Source: a virus
Virus record (IMG/VR): IMGVR_UViG_3300027733_000106
Coordinates: 1 to 39,117 of that record
Length of the DNA: 39,117 nucleotides
Reading direction: 5' to 3' (one strand)
Shown in pieces: positions 1 to 9,500 of the stretch. The translations under genes and the position numbers were made by a program. Every line of letters begins with the position of its first letter. Position 1 is the stretch's first letter. The notes beneath the pieces are model-generated. The model was not told the origin of the DNA. It saw nothing but the letters and a program-made list of their open reading frames with translations, and did not search any database.

Positions 1-318
1 CAAGACTTTAGTATTAAGTTATGGTGCTTTGATACACAAGTATACAACGAAGCATCATTTACCGGTTATACTATTTCTGAATTTGATGAATATCAACCAA
101 AAGGTGGCGGTGGTACTGACTTTGATGCTAACTGGGAATATATGAAAGAAAATGACATTATTCCTAAAAAGTTCCTATGTTTTACTGATGGGTATCCTTT
201 TGGAAGCTGGGGGGACGAAACGTATACAGATACAGTGTTTATTATACACGGTAATGATACAATCGTAGCCCCATTTGGTGAAACTTGCTATTACGAGTTT
301 TCAAAAGAAAAAGCTTGA
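1..318 (+). CDS. VWA-like domain protein, C-terminal part (5' end outside window)
   Basis: Open from base 1 with no start in the window, ending at a TGA at 316-318; 105 residues are visible. They look like the second half of a von Willebrand A-type fold. A GGGGTDF stretch around residues 35-41 fits the MIDAS threonine, and the CFTDGYP stretch around residues 60-66 fits the MIDAS aspartate strand. The DxSxS strand would lie upstream, outside the window. VWA-like domains of the DUF2201 type, often with a putative metallopeptidase half, are known in T4-like marine phages; its role in infection is not known. Its last 28 bases overlap the end of the converging minus-strand endonuclease-like gene. 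The family call is by motif only. Confidence 0.65.
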   Translation, partial: QDFSIKLWCFDTQVYNEASFTGYTISEFDEYQPKGGGGTDFDANWEYMKENDIIPKKFLCFTDGYPFGSWGDETYTDTVFIIHGNDTIVAPFGETCYYEFSKEKA

Positions 319-1079
319 TTATAATCCTCATATAATTTAGATAATGTTTTATATGAGGATTTATGTTTTTTATAATTATCAGTGTCTTTAATAAGACGAA
401 GATTTGAAACATCTGAAATAACATTTACCGGAACGTTATTTAAGAATCCATCAAACACACTATAAACGTGGTCTATATGCCAATATTTGCCACGTTTGTT
501 TTCTGGATCTAAAATATGTTTATATTTTTGATATTGAGTTTCTAAGTATTGATGACATCTATTTCTATACTGTTGTTTAGATAAACCGTTTATAGTAAAA
601 TCTTTATTTTCATATACATTTGCCCAATACAGTTTTCTCACATTAGATAATTGCAATTTAACTTCTGTAGATTTTGATACGTTGTCAACTCCGTATTTTT
701 CTAATGATTTCTGTTTCTTTTTATCTTTTACTGATTGTAGTTGGCTAGTATTAGTAACACCAATTAATGTTTCCATATCAGTTATTGAGCACAATTGCGA
801 ACAATATGTATGATACTGTTGATGTCTAATGTTATAAGTAGTACGATTGTTGCACATAGCACATGTTGGATACGCTGTTATTTTATTAGCATAACAAAAT
901 AATTGTTCTGTAAATGACGGGTTTATTAAAAATGACGTAGTATTACATATTTCTGCATACAACATATTATGATATGTTTTTATATGATATTTTCTCTTAG
1001 AATAATACACATGATCTACATTGATGCTTTGTAAAAATAAAATAACAGGTTGGAACGAATAAATAGAATTGCTGGACAT
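291..1079 (-). CDS. zinc-ribbon / HNH endonuclease-like protein (putative homing endonuclease)
   Basis: A 262-residue protein. A zinc-ribbon-like cysteine set is visible (C73, C76, C93, C97), then a SLEKYGVDN motif near residue 125, and a C-terminal HNH-like core with HIDH at 201-204, SNLRLI at 225-230 and an N-K-K-H stretch at 235-239. Its D203-H204, N226 and H239 fit a beta-beta-alpha metal nuclease. Proteins with this layout are typical free-standing homing endonucleases of large phages. It is read against both neighbours, its 3' end overlaps the VWA-like gene by 28 bp, and the ATG has a good AAGGAG Shine-Dalgarno sequence 8-9 nt upstream. Its KYG motif and zinc ribbon match the protein starting at 38311. 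Whether it is active or mobile is inferred. Confidence 0.7.
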   Translation of the reverse strand: MSSNSIYSFQPVILFLQSINVDHVYYSKRKYHIKTYHNMLYAEICNTTSFLINPSFTEQLFCYANKITAYPTCAMCNNRTTYNIRHQQYHTYCSQLCSITDMETLIGVTNTSQLQSVKDKKKQKSLEKYGVDNVSKSTEVKLQLSNVRKLYWANVYENKDFTINGLSKQQYRNRCHQYLETQYQKYKHILDPENKRGKYWHIDHVYSVFDGFLNNVPVNVISDVSNLRLIKDTDNYKKHKSSYKTLSKLYEDYNQAFSFENS

Positions 1080-1115
1080 AATAGTCTCCTTAGATTATTG
1101 TATGAATGTTTAGAG

Positions 1116-1143
1116 TAGTTAGGAATTCCCGTTCCGTGAACTA
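1116..1143. repeat. gapped inverted repeat (possible operator)
   Basis: TAGTT and GGAA are mirrored by TTCC and AACTA around a TTCCCG centre. The arms are interrupted by an A on one side and GTG on the other. It sits about 20 bp upstream of the -35 box at 1165, so it could be an operator or a hairpin in the leader of the leftward gene. There is no U-tract, so a terminator role is not supported. Confidence 0.3.
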
Positions 1144-1164
1144 CATTCTTATTTACCAGTTTAG

Positions 1165-1193
1165 TTGACAACTATCACTAATTATCGTATAAT
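1165..1193 (+). promoter_or_regulatory. consensus sigma-70 promoter of the thyX operon
   Basis: TTGACA at 1165-1170, a 17-bp spacer and TATAAT at 1188-1193 match the bacterial housekeeping consensus at all 12 positions. Transcription would start near 1200, about 25 nt before the ATG at 1227, which has an AAAAGGCG ribosome binding site. It fits early expression by unmodified host RNA polymerase of the genes at 1227-3518. Confidence 0.85.
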
Positions 1194-1226
1194 ATACTTT
1201 TATCACACTAAAATTAAAAGGCGTAA

Positions 1227-1514
1227 ATGGCACTAAAAAATGGAAAACCAAATCCATTAGATTATTTTAAAATGCGGAGAGTAGATTATGCTTGTCCGCA
1301 TTTTGAATACTTTACTATTAATAAATCAAGAACGGATTTACTCGAATTTATTAATGAGTGGATTACTAAAAACTTAAATAGCAGGTACTACATTGGAAAA
1401 GGAATTTCATTAGATAGTAACAACGCTATTATTTACAACATTACAATTGGGTTTGAATCAGAGAAAGAACTTAGTTTTTTCACAATTGCATGCCCATATT
1501 TACATTCAAGATAA
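1227..1514 (+). CDS. hypothetical protein, first gene of the thyX operon
   Basis: A 95-residue protein that I do not recognise. It has no signal peptide or membrane segment, a mixed charged and aromatic composition, a tryptophan-containing helix-like stretch around residues 37-50 (DLLEFINEWITKNL), and a C-terminal part that looks like two beta strands. The start is supported by an AAAAGGCG ribosome binding site and by the consensus sigma-70 promoter just upstream. It is 31 nt from the next gene and reads in the same direction as the thyX cluster, so it is probably an early gene. No function is proposed. Confidence 0.75.
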   Translation: MALKNGKPNPLDYFKMRRVDYACPHFEYFTINKSRTDLLEFINEWITKNLNSRYYIGKGISLDSNNAIIYNITIGFESEKELSFFTIACPYLHSR

Positions 1515-1545
1515 TTAATTATATTACACTTACAGAGGAAAAAAC

Positions 1546-1800
1546 ATGACAGAAGAAACTACACAAGCCGCAGTACAAGAACCAACACAAGACGCAGCTG
1601 CACAAGAATCAGCAACCGATCTTACTATTAATGATTTAAATGCATTAAAAACTATCATTGACATTGCTAGTTCAAGAGGTGCATTTAAACCTACTGAAAT
1701 GGTAGCAGTTGGTCAAACATATACTAAATTAGAAAACTTTTTAACACTTGTATCAAAGCAAGCTGAAGCACAACAAGCTACTCAACCAGGTGCGCAATAA
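1546..1800 (+). CDS. small acidic protein conserved in T4-like marine phages
   Basis: An 84-residue protein. Its first 23 residues are Gln/Thr/Ala/Glu-rich and probably disordered. A compact helical core follows, with DLTINDLNALKTIIDIASS near residues 25-43 and a conserved-looking RGAFKPTEMVAVGQTY stretch, then a Gln/Ala tail. I recall very similar small proteins of unknown function in T4-like cyanophages, just upstream of the next two genes found here. An AGAGGAAAAAAC ribosome binding site supports the ATG. Its TAA shares one base with the ATG of the next gene, which suggests translational coupling. Function unknown. Confidence 0.8.
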   Translation: MTEETTQAAVQEPTQDAAAQESATDLTINDLNALKTIIDIASSRGAFKPTEMVAVGQTYTKLENFLTLVSKQAEAQQATQPGAQ

Positions 1801-2462
1801 TGGCTGACCTTAAACATGTTGGCAGAGTTATTGCATCTGGCAAAAAATGTATCGTAGCATACCGTACATTGCCAGGTGATGCTTACAACTGTTTAATTGT
1901 GCCTACTGAAAACTTACCAGATAGTTATCACGATGCACTTATTAATTTAGTTGAAAGCAATGCAGGTCAATCTGCATACGAATTTGCAGAAGCTATGGCT
2001 CGTGCAAATTTTCCAGACGGTAGCGTAATGCTTCCTGCATTACATACTCAAAATAGATTAGTTAAGATTTCAACTGATCAAATTGAAATGATACCTTCGT
2101 CTTTACAATCGGTTAGATTATCTGAATTGAATCAAATTATCGCAGAACAAAGAGGCACTACAATTGATGAGCTTTCTTTAAAATCTGCAATTAAGGAAGA
2201 ACCATTTCAAAATAAGAAATCAGTAAAAGAAGAAACTGCTGAATCGAAAGCAGCACTTGTAGAACTTTTAACTCCCGAGCAACAAGCTAAACACTATCGT
2301 TCAGAAGCAGATCGTCTTTCAAAAGAAGCAGCTGCACTACGTAGACAAGCTGAAGACTTAGTTCCGACTGCTAAAAAAGCTAAAACTGAAACTGTAGCAG
2401 AAGAAGTCGTAACTACAGCTAAAAAGGCAAAAGTTGTTAAAACAGACGAAGCCACTTCCTAA
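1800..2462 (+). CDS. conserved T4-like phage protein with Lys/Ala-rich tail
   Basis: A 220-residue protein. The N-terminal half (about 1-115) looks like a compact globular domain: a KHVGRV start, AYRTLPGD near residue 21, DALINLVESN near residue 45, FPDGSVMLPALH near residue 72, and a RLSELNQIIAEQ helix near residue 107. I recall close relatives of this domain in T4-like cyanophages, annotated only as hypothetical. The C-terminal half is charged and probably disordered or coiled coil, ending in two TAKKAK blocks. That basic, Ala/Lys-rich tail could bind nucleic acid, but this is only a guess. It overlaps the previous stop by one base and the next gene by 29 bp. Confidence 0.8.
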   Translation: MADLKHVGRVIASGKKCIVAYRTLPGDAYNCLIVPTENLPDSYHDALINLVESNAGQSAYEFAEAMARANFPDGSVMLPALHTQNRLVKISTDQIEMIPSSLQSVRLSELNQIIAEQRGTTIDELSLKSAIKEEPFQNKKSVKEETAESKAALVELLTPEQQAKHYRSEADRLSKEAAALRRQAEDLVPTAKKAKTETVAEEVVTTAKKAKVVKTDEATS

Positions 2463-2754
2463 AGACGTAATAGAAGTTTGGCCTGAAGTATTTGAAGAGG
2501 TAACGTTACAATCGTTACCTCTTCTTTATTTGCATTCAGTAGTTATTAATTTTAAAGATAATAAGTCTTGGGAAATAAAATTAACAACGAAAATAAAAAA
2601 AGACGGATGGTCTAGCTTTCAACAAAGTTTATCAGAATTATTAACTTCATACGAAGAACAAATTGATGACGTAGACTTTAAACTTGATGCAGTAAAAGTA
2701 AAAAAAGATGTAGAAAAACTAACTAATAAATTTTTAAAGAAACAAAAATTATGA
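2434..2754 (+). CDS. conserved small phage protein upstream of thyX (TTG start)
   Basis: A 106-residue protein that starts with TTG at 2434, inside the end of the previous gene. The conserved-looking PLPKDVIEVWPEVFEEV stretch begins at residue 7 and no ATG or GTG lies in frame near it, so the TTG is the best start; an AAGG element lies 7-11 nt upstream. The middle reads LPLLYLHSVVINF, and the C-terminus is Lys-rich and helical. Related proteins sit just before thyX in T4-like cyanophages and have no known function. Its TGA overlaps the thyX ATG (ATGA), so the two are probably coupled. The exact N-terminus is uncertain. Confidence 0.7.
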   Translation: MLKQTKPLPKDVIEVWPEVFEEVTLQSLPLLYLHSVVINFKDNKSWEIKLTTKIKKDGWSSFQQSLSELLTSYEEQIDDVDFKLDAVKVKKDVEKLTNKFLKKQKL

Positions 2755-3518
2755 ACATTAAATTAGTATCGTATTCTCAACCAACTGAAGAATTTGCTGA
2801 ATTAGGAATTACTGATGCACAAGAACTTATAGCATTTTGCGCTAGAGTAAGTAATCCGTCAAATCAATTTAATACAGAAACTTCAGAAAAATTAATTAAC
2901 TATTTAATTAAGCATGCGCATTGGTCACCACTTGAAATGGTCAATGTATGTTTAGAAGTAAATACCACTCGCGACATTGCTCGTCAATTATTACGTCACG
3001 CTTCATTTAGATTCCAAGAGTTTAGTCAACGATATGCAGATCCAACTCAGGATTTGTCTTTTGAAATACGTGATGCTAGATTTCAAGATCCTAAAAATCG
3101 TCAAAATTCAATTACAATTAATACTGCAGAAGAAGAGGCGATTAATGACGAATGGCATCTAAGACAAGAAGCTCATATTAATTCAGCAAAAGCACAATAC
3201 GAATGGGCCATTAGCAACGGCATTGCTAAAGAACAAGCTCGTGTCGTTCTTCCAGAAGGCAATACTAAGAGTCGTGTGTATGTTAACGGGACGTTGCGCT
3301 CATGGATTCACTATATACAAGTGCGTAGTAACGTGGATACACAGCTTGAACACAAACAAGTTGCAATAGCGTGTGCGCAAGCAATTAGCGCAGTATTTCC
3401 AATGGTAAATGGCTTTGTTTACAAGGAAGAACCAGTTCCAGAACCTATTAAAGAAGAAATTGTTGAACCTAAGAAGCTTAAATGGCATCAACACTTTTTT
3501 AATTTTTACAAACACTAA
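2751..3518 (+). CDS. thyX: flavin-dependent thymidylate synthase ThyX
   Basis: ThyX makes dTMP from dUMP with methylenetetrahydrofolate, FAD and NADPH; phages use it to keep up dTTP supply. The 255-residue protein has the right length and landmarks: HAHWSPLEM near residue 55 (usual family form H..H.S.lEh), a signature block at residues 82-95 reading RHASFRFQEFSQRY, and a C-terminal substrate-site region with ARVVLP, NGTLRSWIHYI and SNVDTQLEH. The usual signature is RHRxxSxxxxSxR; here the second arginine is Ala84, while R82, S92 and R94 are kept and an arginine appears at 87. About 30 C-terminal residues are a Pro/Glu-rich tail ending in aromatic residues. It is last in its operon and followed by a hairpin terminator. 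Confidence 0.93.
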   Translation: MNIKLVSYSQPTEEFAELGITDAQELIAFCARVSNPSNQFNTETSEKLINYLIKHAHWSPLEMVNVCLEVNTTRDIARQLLRHASFRFQEFSQRYADPTQDLSFEIRDARFQDPKNRQNSITINTAEEEAINDEWHLRQEAHINSAKAQYEWAISNGIAKEQARVVLPEGNTKSRVYVNGTLRSWIHYIQVRSNVDTQLEHKQVAIACAQAISAVFPMVNGFVYKEEPVPEPIKEEIVEPKKLKWHQHFFNFYKH

Positions 3519-3525
3519 TCACAAC

Positions 3526-3547
3526 AAAGCCGGCATATGCCGGCTTT
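3526..3547. terminator. bidirectional terminator between convergent operons
   Basis: A perfectly self-complementary 22-bp sequence with core GCCGGCATATGCCGGC flanked by AAA and TTT. As RNA it gives a GC-rich stem with a short AU loop in either direction, and U-runs follow on both strands. It lies between the thyX stop (3518) and the end of the convergent late operon (3570), so it probably stops transcription both ways. Confidence 0.85.
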
Positions 3548-3569
3548 ATCATTTATAACAGTTGCGTTA

Positions 3570-6500
3570 TTACCAAGTAATAGATACAAATCCAGCTGTT
3601 CCTGGTTTTCCAGAATTAACAACGTTATCTTCACTAGTTATACCGCCGTTGCCGCCTTGGCCGTAAATAGATCCATTGTTTGCACCTTGGCCGCCTGGTG
3701 TGTAAGCATGATTAACTAATTTACCTGTAAGTAAATCAATATAGGCGTCACGCAAGCCAGTTTGTCCAGGTATTAACGGGCTAGTTACTCTAGTTGTGCC
3801 AGGACCTGTAAGATATGCACTGCCGGCGCTGCCGCCTGTTGTAATATAATCGTTACCACTGGCGCTACCACCAGTATCATTGAATCCTTTACCACCGTTG
3901 CCTGCGCCGGCAAAAATCGTACTAACAGTAGTTGCACCGTTTTTTATTACAACTTGAGAGCGAACACCTGAACCTCCAGTTCGATATGCTGCTTGAAGAA
4001 CTGTATCACCCTTGGCTCCAAATCCTGCTATGCCGCCGCCGCCAACATTAATAGTAGCTGTCCACCCGGCTTGTACAGGAACATCAACACCAATTAATCT
4101 CCCGGCTCCGCCGCCGCCGCCGGCTGCGCCGTTATAGTCTCCTGTATCCCAGCCAGCACCACCGCCACCACCACCGCCAATTACTAACACGTATAGCGAA
4201 GTAACTCCTTCAGGTACAGTAAATGTATTATTAACGGTTGTATTAGTACCGGATTTATACTCTAAATATCCAAAACTAACTTCATTTGACATAGGTAATA
4301 CTGTAAATTCAATATATGCTTCGCCGCCAATTTCTCCAGACTGTGTTAACGGTACGCCTTCTACCCCACCAAGATACGGAGTTCCGCCGGTATCAACAGT
4401 TGTAGATGCAACCCCACGACCGCCTACACCTCCGGCTGCGTAATATCGGGTTAATTCTGGAAAACCAGGATCTATGTACGAATATCCGCCGCTTCCTGCA
4501 CCCCCATACACTTTACCGCTAACTGTTCTACTTATACCATACATACCCGACGGTGCTCCGCCTGCACCTGTTCCGGGCGTAATGGTAGGATTACCTGCTG
4601 GATCTACTGCACTAGCGCCGTCGGTTTTATAACGAGTAGTTAACGAATTATTTGCTGCACCACCAACTACTGTAGCTTCTACAGTTGGTGTAGTTCTACT
4701 TGGAACAGGTATCGGTCCGCCGCCTGCGCCACCACCACCGCCTGCTACAGTTGCTATATATGTGTCATCTGCAAATAATTCAAACGCATCGCCGCCGTTA
4801 CCGCCTAGGCCTACTTGTGAGTTAATAGTTGAAGACGCTTTTCCGCCTTTTATTAACTTAAATCTTAACTTTGAGGCACCTGATGGAATAGTTACTATTC
4901 CAGATATTTTATCGCCAGCACCTCCGTTTCCGCCAAATGCAACTGCCATGCCGCCACCACCACCACCACCGCCGACCATAGTAACAGCTACTGTAGGGTT
5001 GTCTGATGACAACAATAATTCACCCGATTTATAAAATCTACGCGTAATCATTGTCTTAGATACTGTAATATCCGATGTTGATTTAGTTACTTGTGTACCG
5101 TTAACACCAGTTGCAGTGTACGTTACTTTAAACTTATTATTAGACTTTGCTGTAGTATTTGCCGAAATTGATAGTTTAGCGTATCCGGTATTTGCAGCTG
5201 CAGTTACATAAGTTGGAGTTAATGTTGTAGATAACCCGCCAGAGCGGGTTGACGAGTTATTAACCATAATACCATCACCATTTCCTTCAATTGCAAAGTT
5301 AATAGTTGCAACACTAGGAGAAACTGATACTACAAAGTCTGTTGCAGGTGCACCTATTATTATACCAGTTGGTTCTTTAACTGATGTAATTACTACATTT
5401 GGTACTACTGGAGAAATTACTGGCACTGCTGGAGTAGTAAAATCGTATCCAACTTCCATCTTACCATTTGCTGCTTCTGATATAATTACTTTAAATTTCT
5501 TACCTAATCCTGCAGGATCAGTTGGAATAAGTACAGGCAATTGATACCCGCTATTTACATCAGTAATTGATCCTGAAATAGCACCTGATTGGAACCAGTT
5601 AGCATTAACATTACTACTAATACCTTCTATTCTCCACCAAATAGTAGTAACTGATTTTGGAGATGTAACTGCAATTGATACACCGGTAGTTTTATTAACA
5701 GGTCCGCCAGCTGGCGTCATTTTATAACCGGCACTTAACACCACTTGTGGACTTGTTACGTTAATAGTAGTTCCAGATTGGTTAGTTTCTTTAATAGTAA
5801 TTGTAAATGGTGTATCTGTAGTTAACGGAGTTGTATATGTTGTTTTAGATGATACATTAATATCAAATGATTTAGTAGTAGATATTACAGTTCCCGTAGT
5901 TGCTGTAAAATAACCACTTAGTGCAGAATCATTAATTTGCCAAAATATAGTTCCTACAGTCGACGTTGCTGGTAATTTAAGGGTGTATTTTACAATTTCA
6001 TTTGGCAAAATACTTGCCTTATCACTATTAAGTGTAGCAACACCAATATCGTTAAACGTAACAGCATTAGATAAACCGCCAGTTACTGTAGGTCCACCGT
6101 CTGTTAAACTAACTGCTAACTTAAATGATTTGGCTGCTTCAGAAATTAAATCTGTTGCAAGTGTAAGAGCTACGGTTGTAGTACCACCAGTAGTAGTTAA
6201 TCCTGTTTTAGTACCTGTTAATTCAGGTAAAGACGGATTAAAATCACTAGCATCTACACCACCTGTTGTTTCTACAAGTTGCCAATAGAATGTATTATTT
6301 GGAATACCTGGATATGTAACAGTAAATGTTACAGTGTTACCTTCAACTAATGGAGTATTTGGTACAATAACTGAGAATGTTTGATTCTGTGTTACACGGA
6401 TAGTAGGTGCAACTACATCAGTTTTAAATCCAGCTGACTCAGATACTTCACTTATTTGTATTGTATATGATTTAAGATCAGCTAAATGAGTCGGAGTTAA

Positions 6501-9500
6501 CGATACACTAAATTTATTATCTTTAACTTTTTCAACACCAGTTAATTTATTTGCAGACGCAGTTTCTTTAAAATCGGCAACTGTTACTGTTGCTGATGAA
6601 CCACTTTCAAGTACTTCCCAGTATATGCTAGTGTTTGCAGCTAAAAACGGTGTTGATACATAGAACGTAGAACGAGTGTCTTTTACTATTGACTGCGATC
6701 CAGCAACACCTGTGATTGGATTAATTAATGATATGCTCCATGTTCCTACTTCTTTAATAGTTATAATTGGAGACGAAGCTGCAAGTTGAATTGGAATGTT
6801 ATCACTAGTAAACAACTTAATACTAAATTTATCAGCATTTCCTTCTGGTAAATTATCAGGATTAGCAGTTAATGTAAATGTTCCAGTAAATTTACCAGAA
6901 ACTACATTTTTAGTAACAGTAAATGATCCAGTAATTGGACTACCTGCAGAATCTTTATGTTCTACAAAATCAGTGTATACTACTGTTCCGTCTTCTGAAA
7001 CAATTTGATATTTTAAACTTGTAGACGATACACTCATTGCAGGCGTTGTAACAGTAAATACCACGTTGCTAGACTGGCCACCGGACACTGGGTTTTCATA
7101 GATCTCTAACGTGCTTGCTGCGATGTTATACCCAACATTTTCTGTTATAGTAATAGTTGGACACGGACTAATTGGTGTAATTAGTGCATTTGCACTGTCT
7201 CTCAAAGTTATTGTAAACTGTTCATCACCTTCAGTTGAATCAGTACTAACCGGTGTTAATGTAAAATAGCCTGTACCAGTTGAACCAATAGTTATATCAC
7301 CAGTAAGTGACCCTGACCCAAAATCAGGTGCAGTTACTCCTGTTCCTACAATAGTATAATGAATAACAGTTGGCGCTACTGATAACGGAGTAGTTACGTC
7401 AAATCTTACAGTTCCGCCTTCTACAACTGATAATTTGTCAGCAACAATCGAATAAGGTTGAGCTTTTGTAATTTCAACTGCAGACGATTTAGCTGCAGAC
7501 TGTGTTGCAAGGCTGTTATCGTCTAACCGAATGTCTAACAAAAATGCCTTTGTACCTGTTCTAACATTTGCAACAGTAGTAATTGTTATGTCTAGGTGTC
7601 CTTGACTGTTTACATACACTGGACCGCCTGCAAATCCTTCTGCAATTTCATTTTCGTTTACTGATGTTGAAAGAATTCTCCAGTAAATTGGTTGAGTAGT
7701 AGGGACATTTTCTGTAGTTAACGAGAACGTAACAGATTGACCTTCAATAACTGAATTATGATTAGGCACAACTGATTTAACCATAGCAGGCGGCACTTCA
7801 ACCGGCTCAGGAGTTCCTGACGTATCGTTAATCATAATTGGCACTAACGTTCTTGCTGCAAATGGGCCATTTAACGAAAGATATGATTCAGAAGCAACAT
7901 AATCATTAAGTTCACTTTCAAGTAAATCTGGAAATTCACGAAGTTCAATATAGAAATTCATGTTGCCTTCAGTTAAGTTATCCGCATTTGCTGTTAATAA
8001 AATTTCAGAGGAGTTGTTATCATCTACATGAATAATACCGTACATTTGTGTCAATTCAGACATAGTAGACAGAGTCGATGTATAATTAAAATTCTGACTA
8101 CCCATACCAGCCGATACTGCTTTCCAGTATAACGAAGTTCCTTTAGTACGTTTTGGAGTACGTACAGTTAACGTCATGCTATCACCTTCGTTAACATTAG
8201 TTACATCAATTCCGTTAACTTGCGGTAATAAAATACGGAATGGAACAAGTTCTGTTACTGAATAAATATCACTTACTTTTATAGGATCTGTATTTTCGCT
8301 AAGACGTAGCTCAATTTGAAAGGTTTCTGTTCCTTCAGTAAGTGCATCATTTATTGCAGTTAATGTAAATGATGCCACCGAAACAGTTTGTGTACCAGTA
8401 GTAATTAATTGAGTCCTAACAGTACCATATAATCTGTTAGTAGTACCTGATGTTGTATCAGCATCAACTACAGAAAAATCAGCAGACGTAATATTTCCTT
8501 GAACTGGTCGTATTCTCCAAAACATTGGCGTATTATTTGCCATCCATGGTGTAACAAATCTAACTGTTGTACTAGATCCTTCTCCCATAGTTGATGCATT
8601 GTTTGATAATTTAATCGTATAATCAACAAGTTCTTTAATTAACAATGTATCAGTTTGTGTATGTACAATTGCACCAGTTGAACTTGATGAACGTAACACT
8701 ATTCTAAATTCTTCATCGCCCTCTGTTGAATTATCAGCAATAGGAGTTAACGTAAGTGTTCCAACACTGTCATTAATTGGAATAGCAGTCGATTGTTGTA
8801 AAAAATCTGCAGCAGTTACAGTACTAATACCGTTTGTTACTGACGAAATTGACCAATACACTGTTCCGCTTACTGTATACGGAGTTGTAATGGTGTATGT
8901 TACTGAATTAATGCCTTCAGTAACTGTAGTTATTGATGTAGTAATTGTATATACTGGTAATTCAGTAATTGTTTCACCAGGGCTTGAAATTAATACAGCG
9001 CCCGCCCCGCCGGCTGCAGTTCTAATATCAACACGGAATGTTTGATTACCTTCAGTAATACCTTCATCTCGTGGATAAACATCAAAATAACCAGTGCTGT
9101 TAGTAATGTTAAAACTAGCACCAAGTGCTTCAAAATCACTAGAAGTTATAAGTGAAGTAGTTGAGATATTCCAAAATAAAGTATCAGTTGGCGTATACGG
9201 AGTTGTAACAGTATAACGAATACCGGTTGTACTACCTTCAACTACTTGTGATGTTGGAACACTAGAAATTGTATACCCAACTGTTTCAGTAATACTAACA
9301 GACGGACTTGTTACTATCCAATTTTCCGGAGTTAATGGATACGCTTTATAAAATTCAACTTTAAAGCTTTCAGTTCCTTCAGTTACTCCGTCATTTCTTG
9401 CATATCGTTTTAATGCTGCTGCTTTAGATTTTACAGTAATAAAGTCGTTTGAAGTTCCGCCAATGCCTGCACCGCCTACTGAATACGTACTACTAAAATC

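Larger units (their letters stand above)
1080..1226. other. divergent intergenic region
   Basis: This 147-bp gap separates the divergent endonuclease-like gene and the + strand operon. It holds the ribosome binding site of the leftward gene, a gapped inverted repeat at 1116-1143, and the sigma-70 promoter at 1165-1193. No ORF or RNA gene was seen. Confidence 0.7.

Noticed and set aside
1058-1065. AATAAATA on the + strand
   Set aside because: It is inside the leftward endonuclease-like gene and 160 nt before the next + strand start, unlike the 19-22 nt spacing of the other octamers; chance copies are expected in AT-rich DNA.
3537-3719. Short + strand ORF after the terminator
   Set aside because: It starts inside the hairpin and is antisense to the end of the giant fibre gene.
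4762-5034. Pro/Asn-rich + strand ORF inside the giant fibre gene
   Set aside because: It is the antisense of the Gly-rich coding region (GGN/GGC codons read as Pro/Ala), with no ribosome binding site or promoter.
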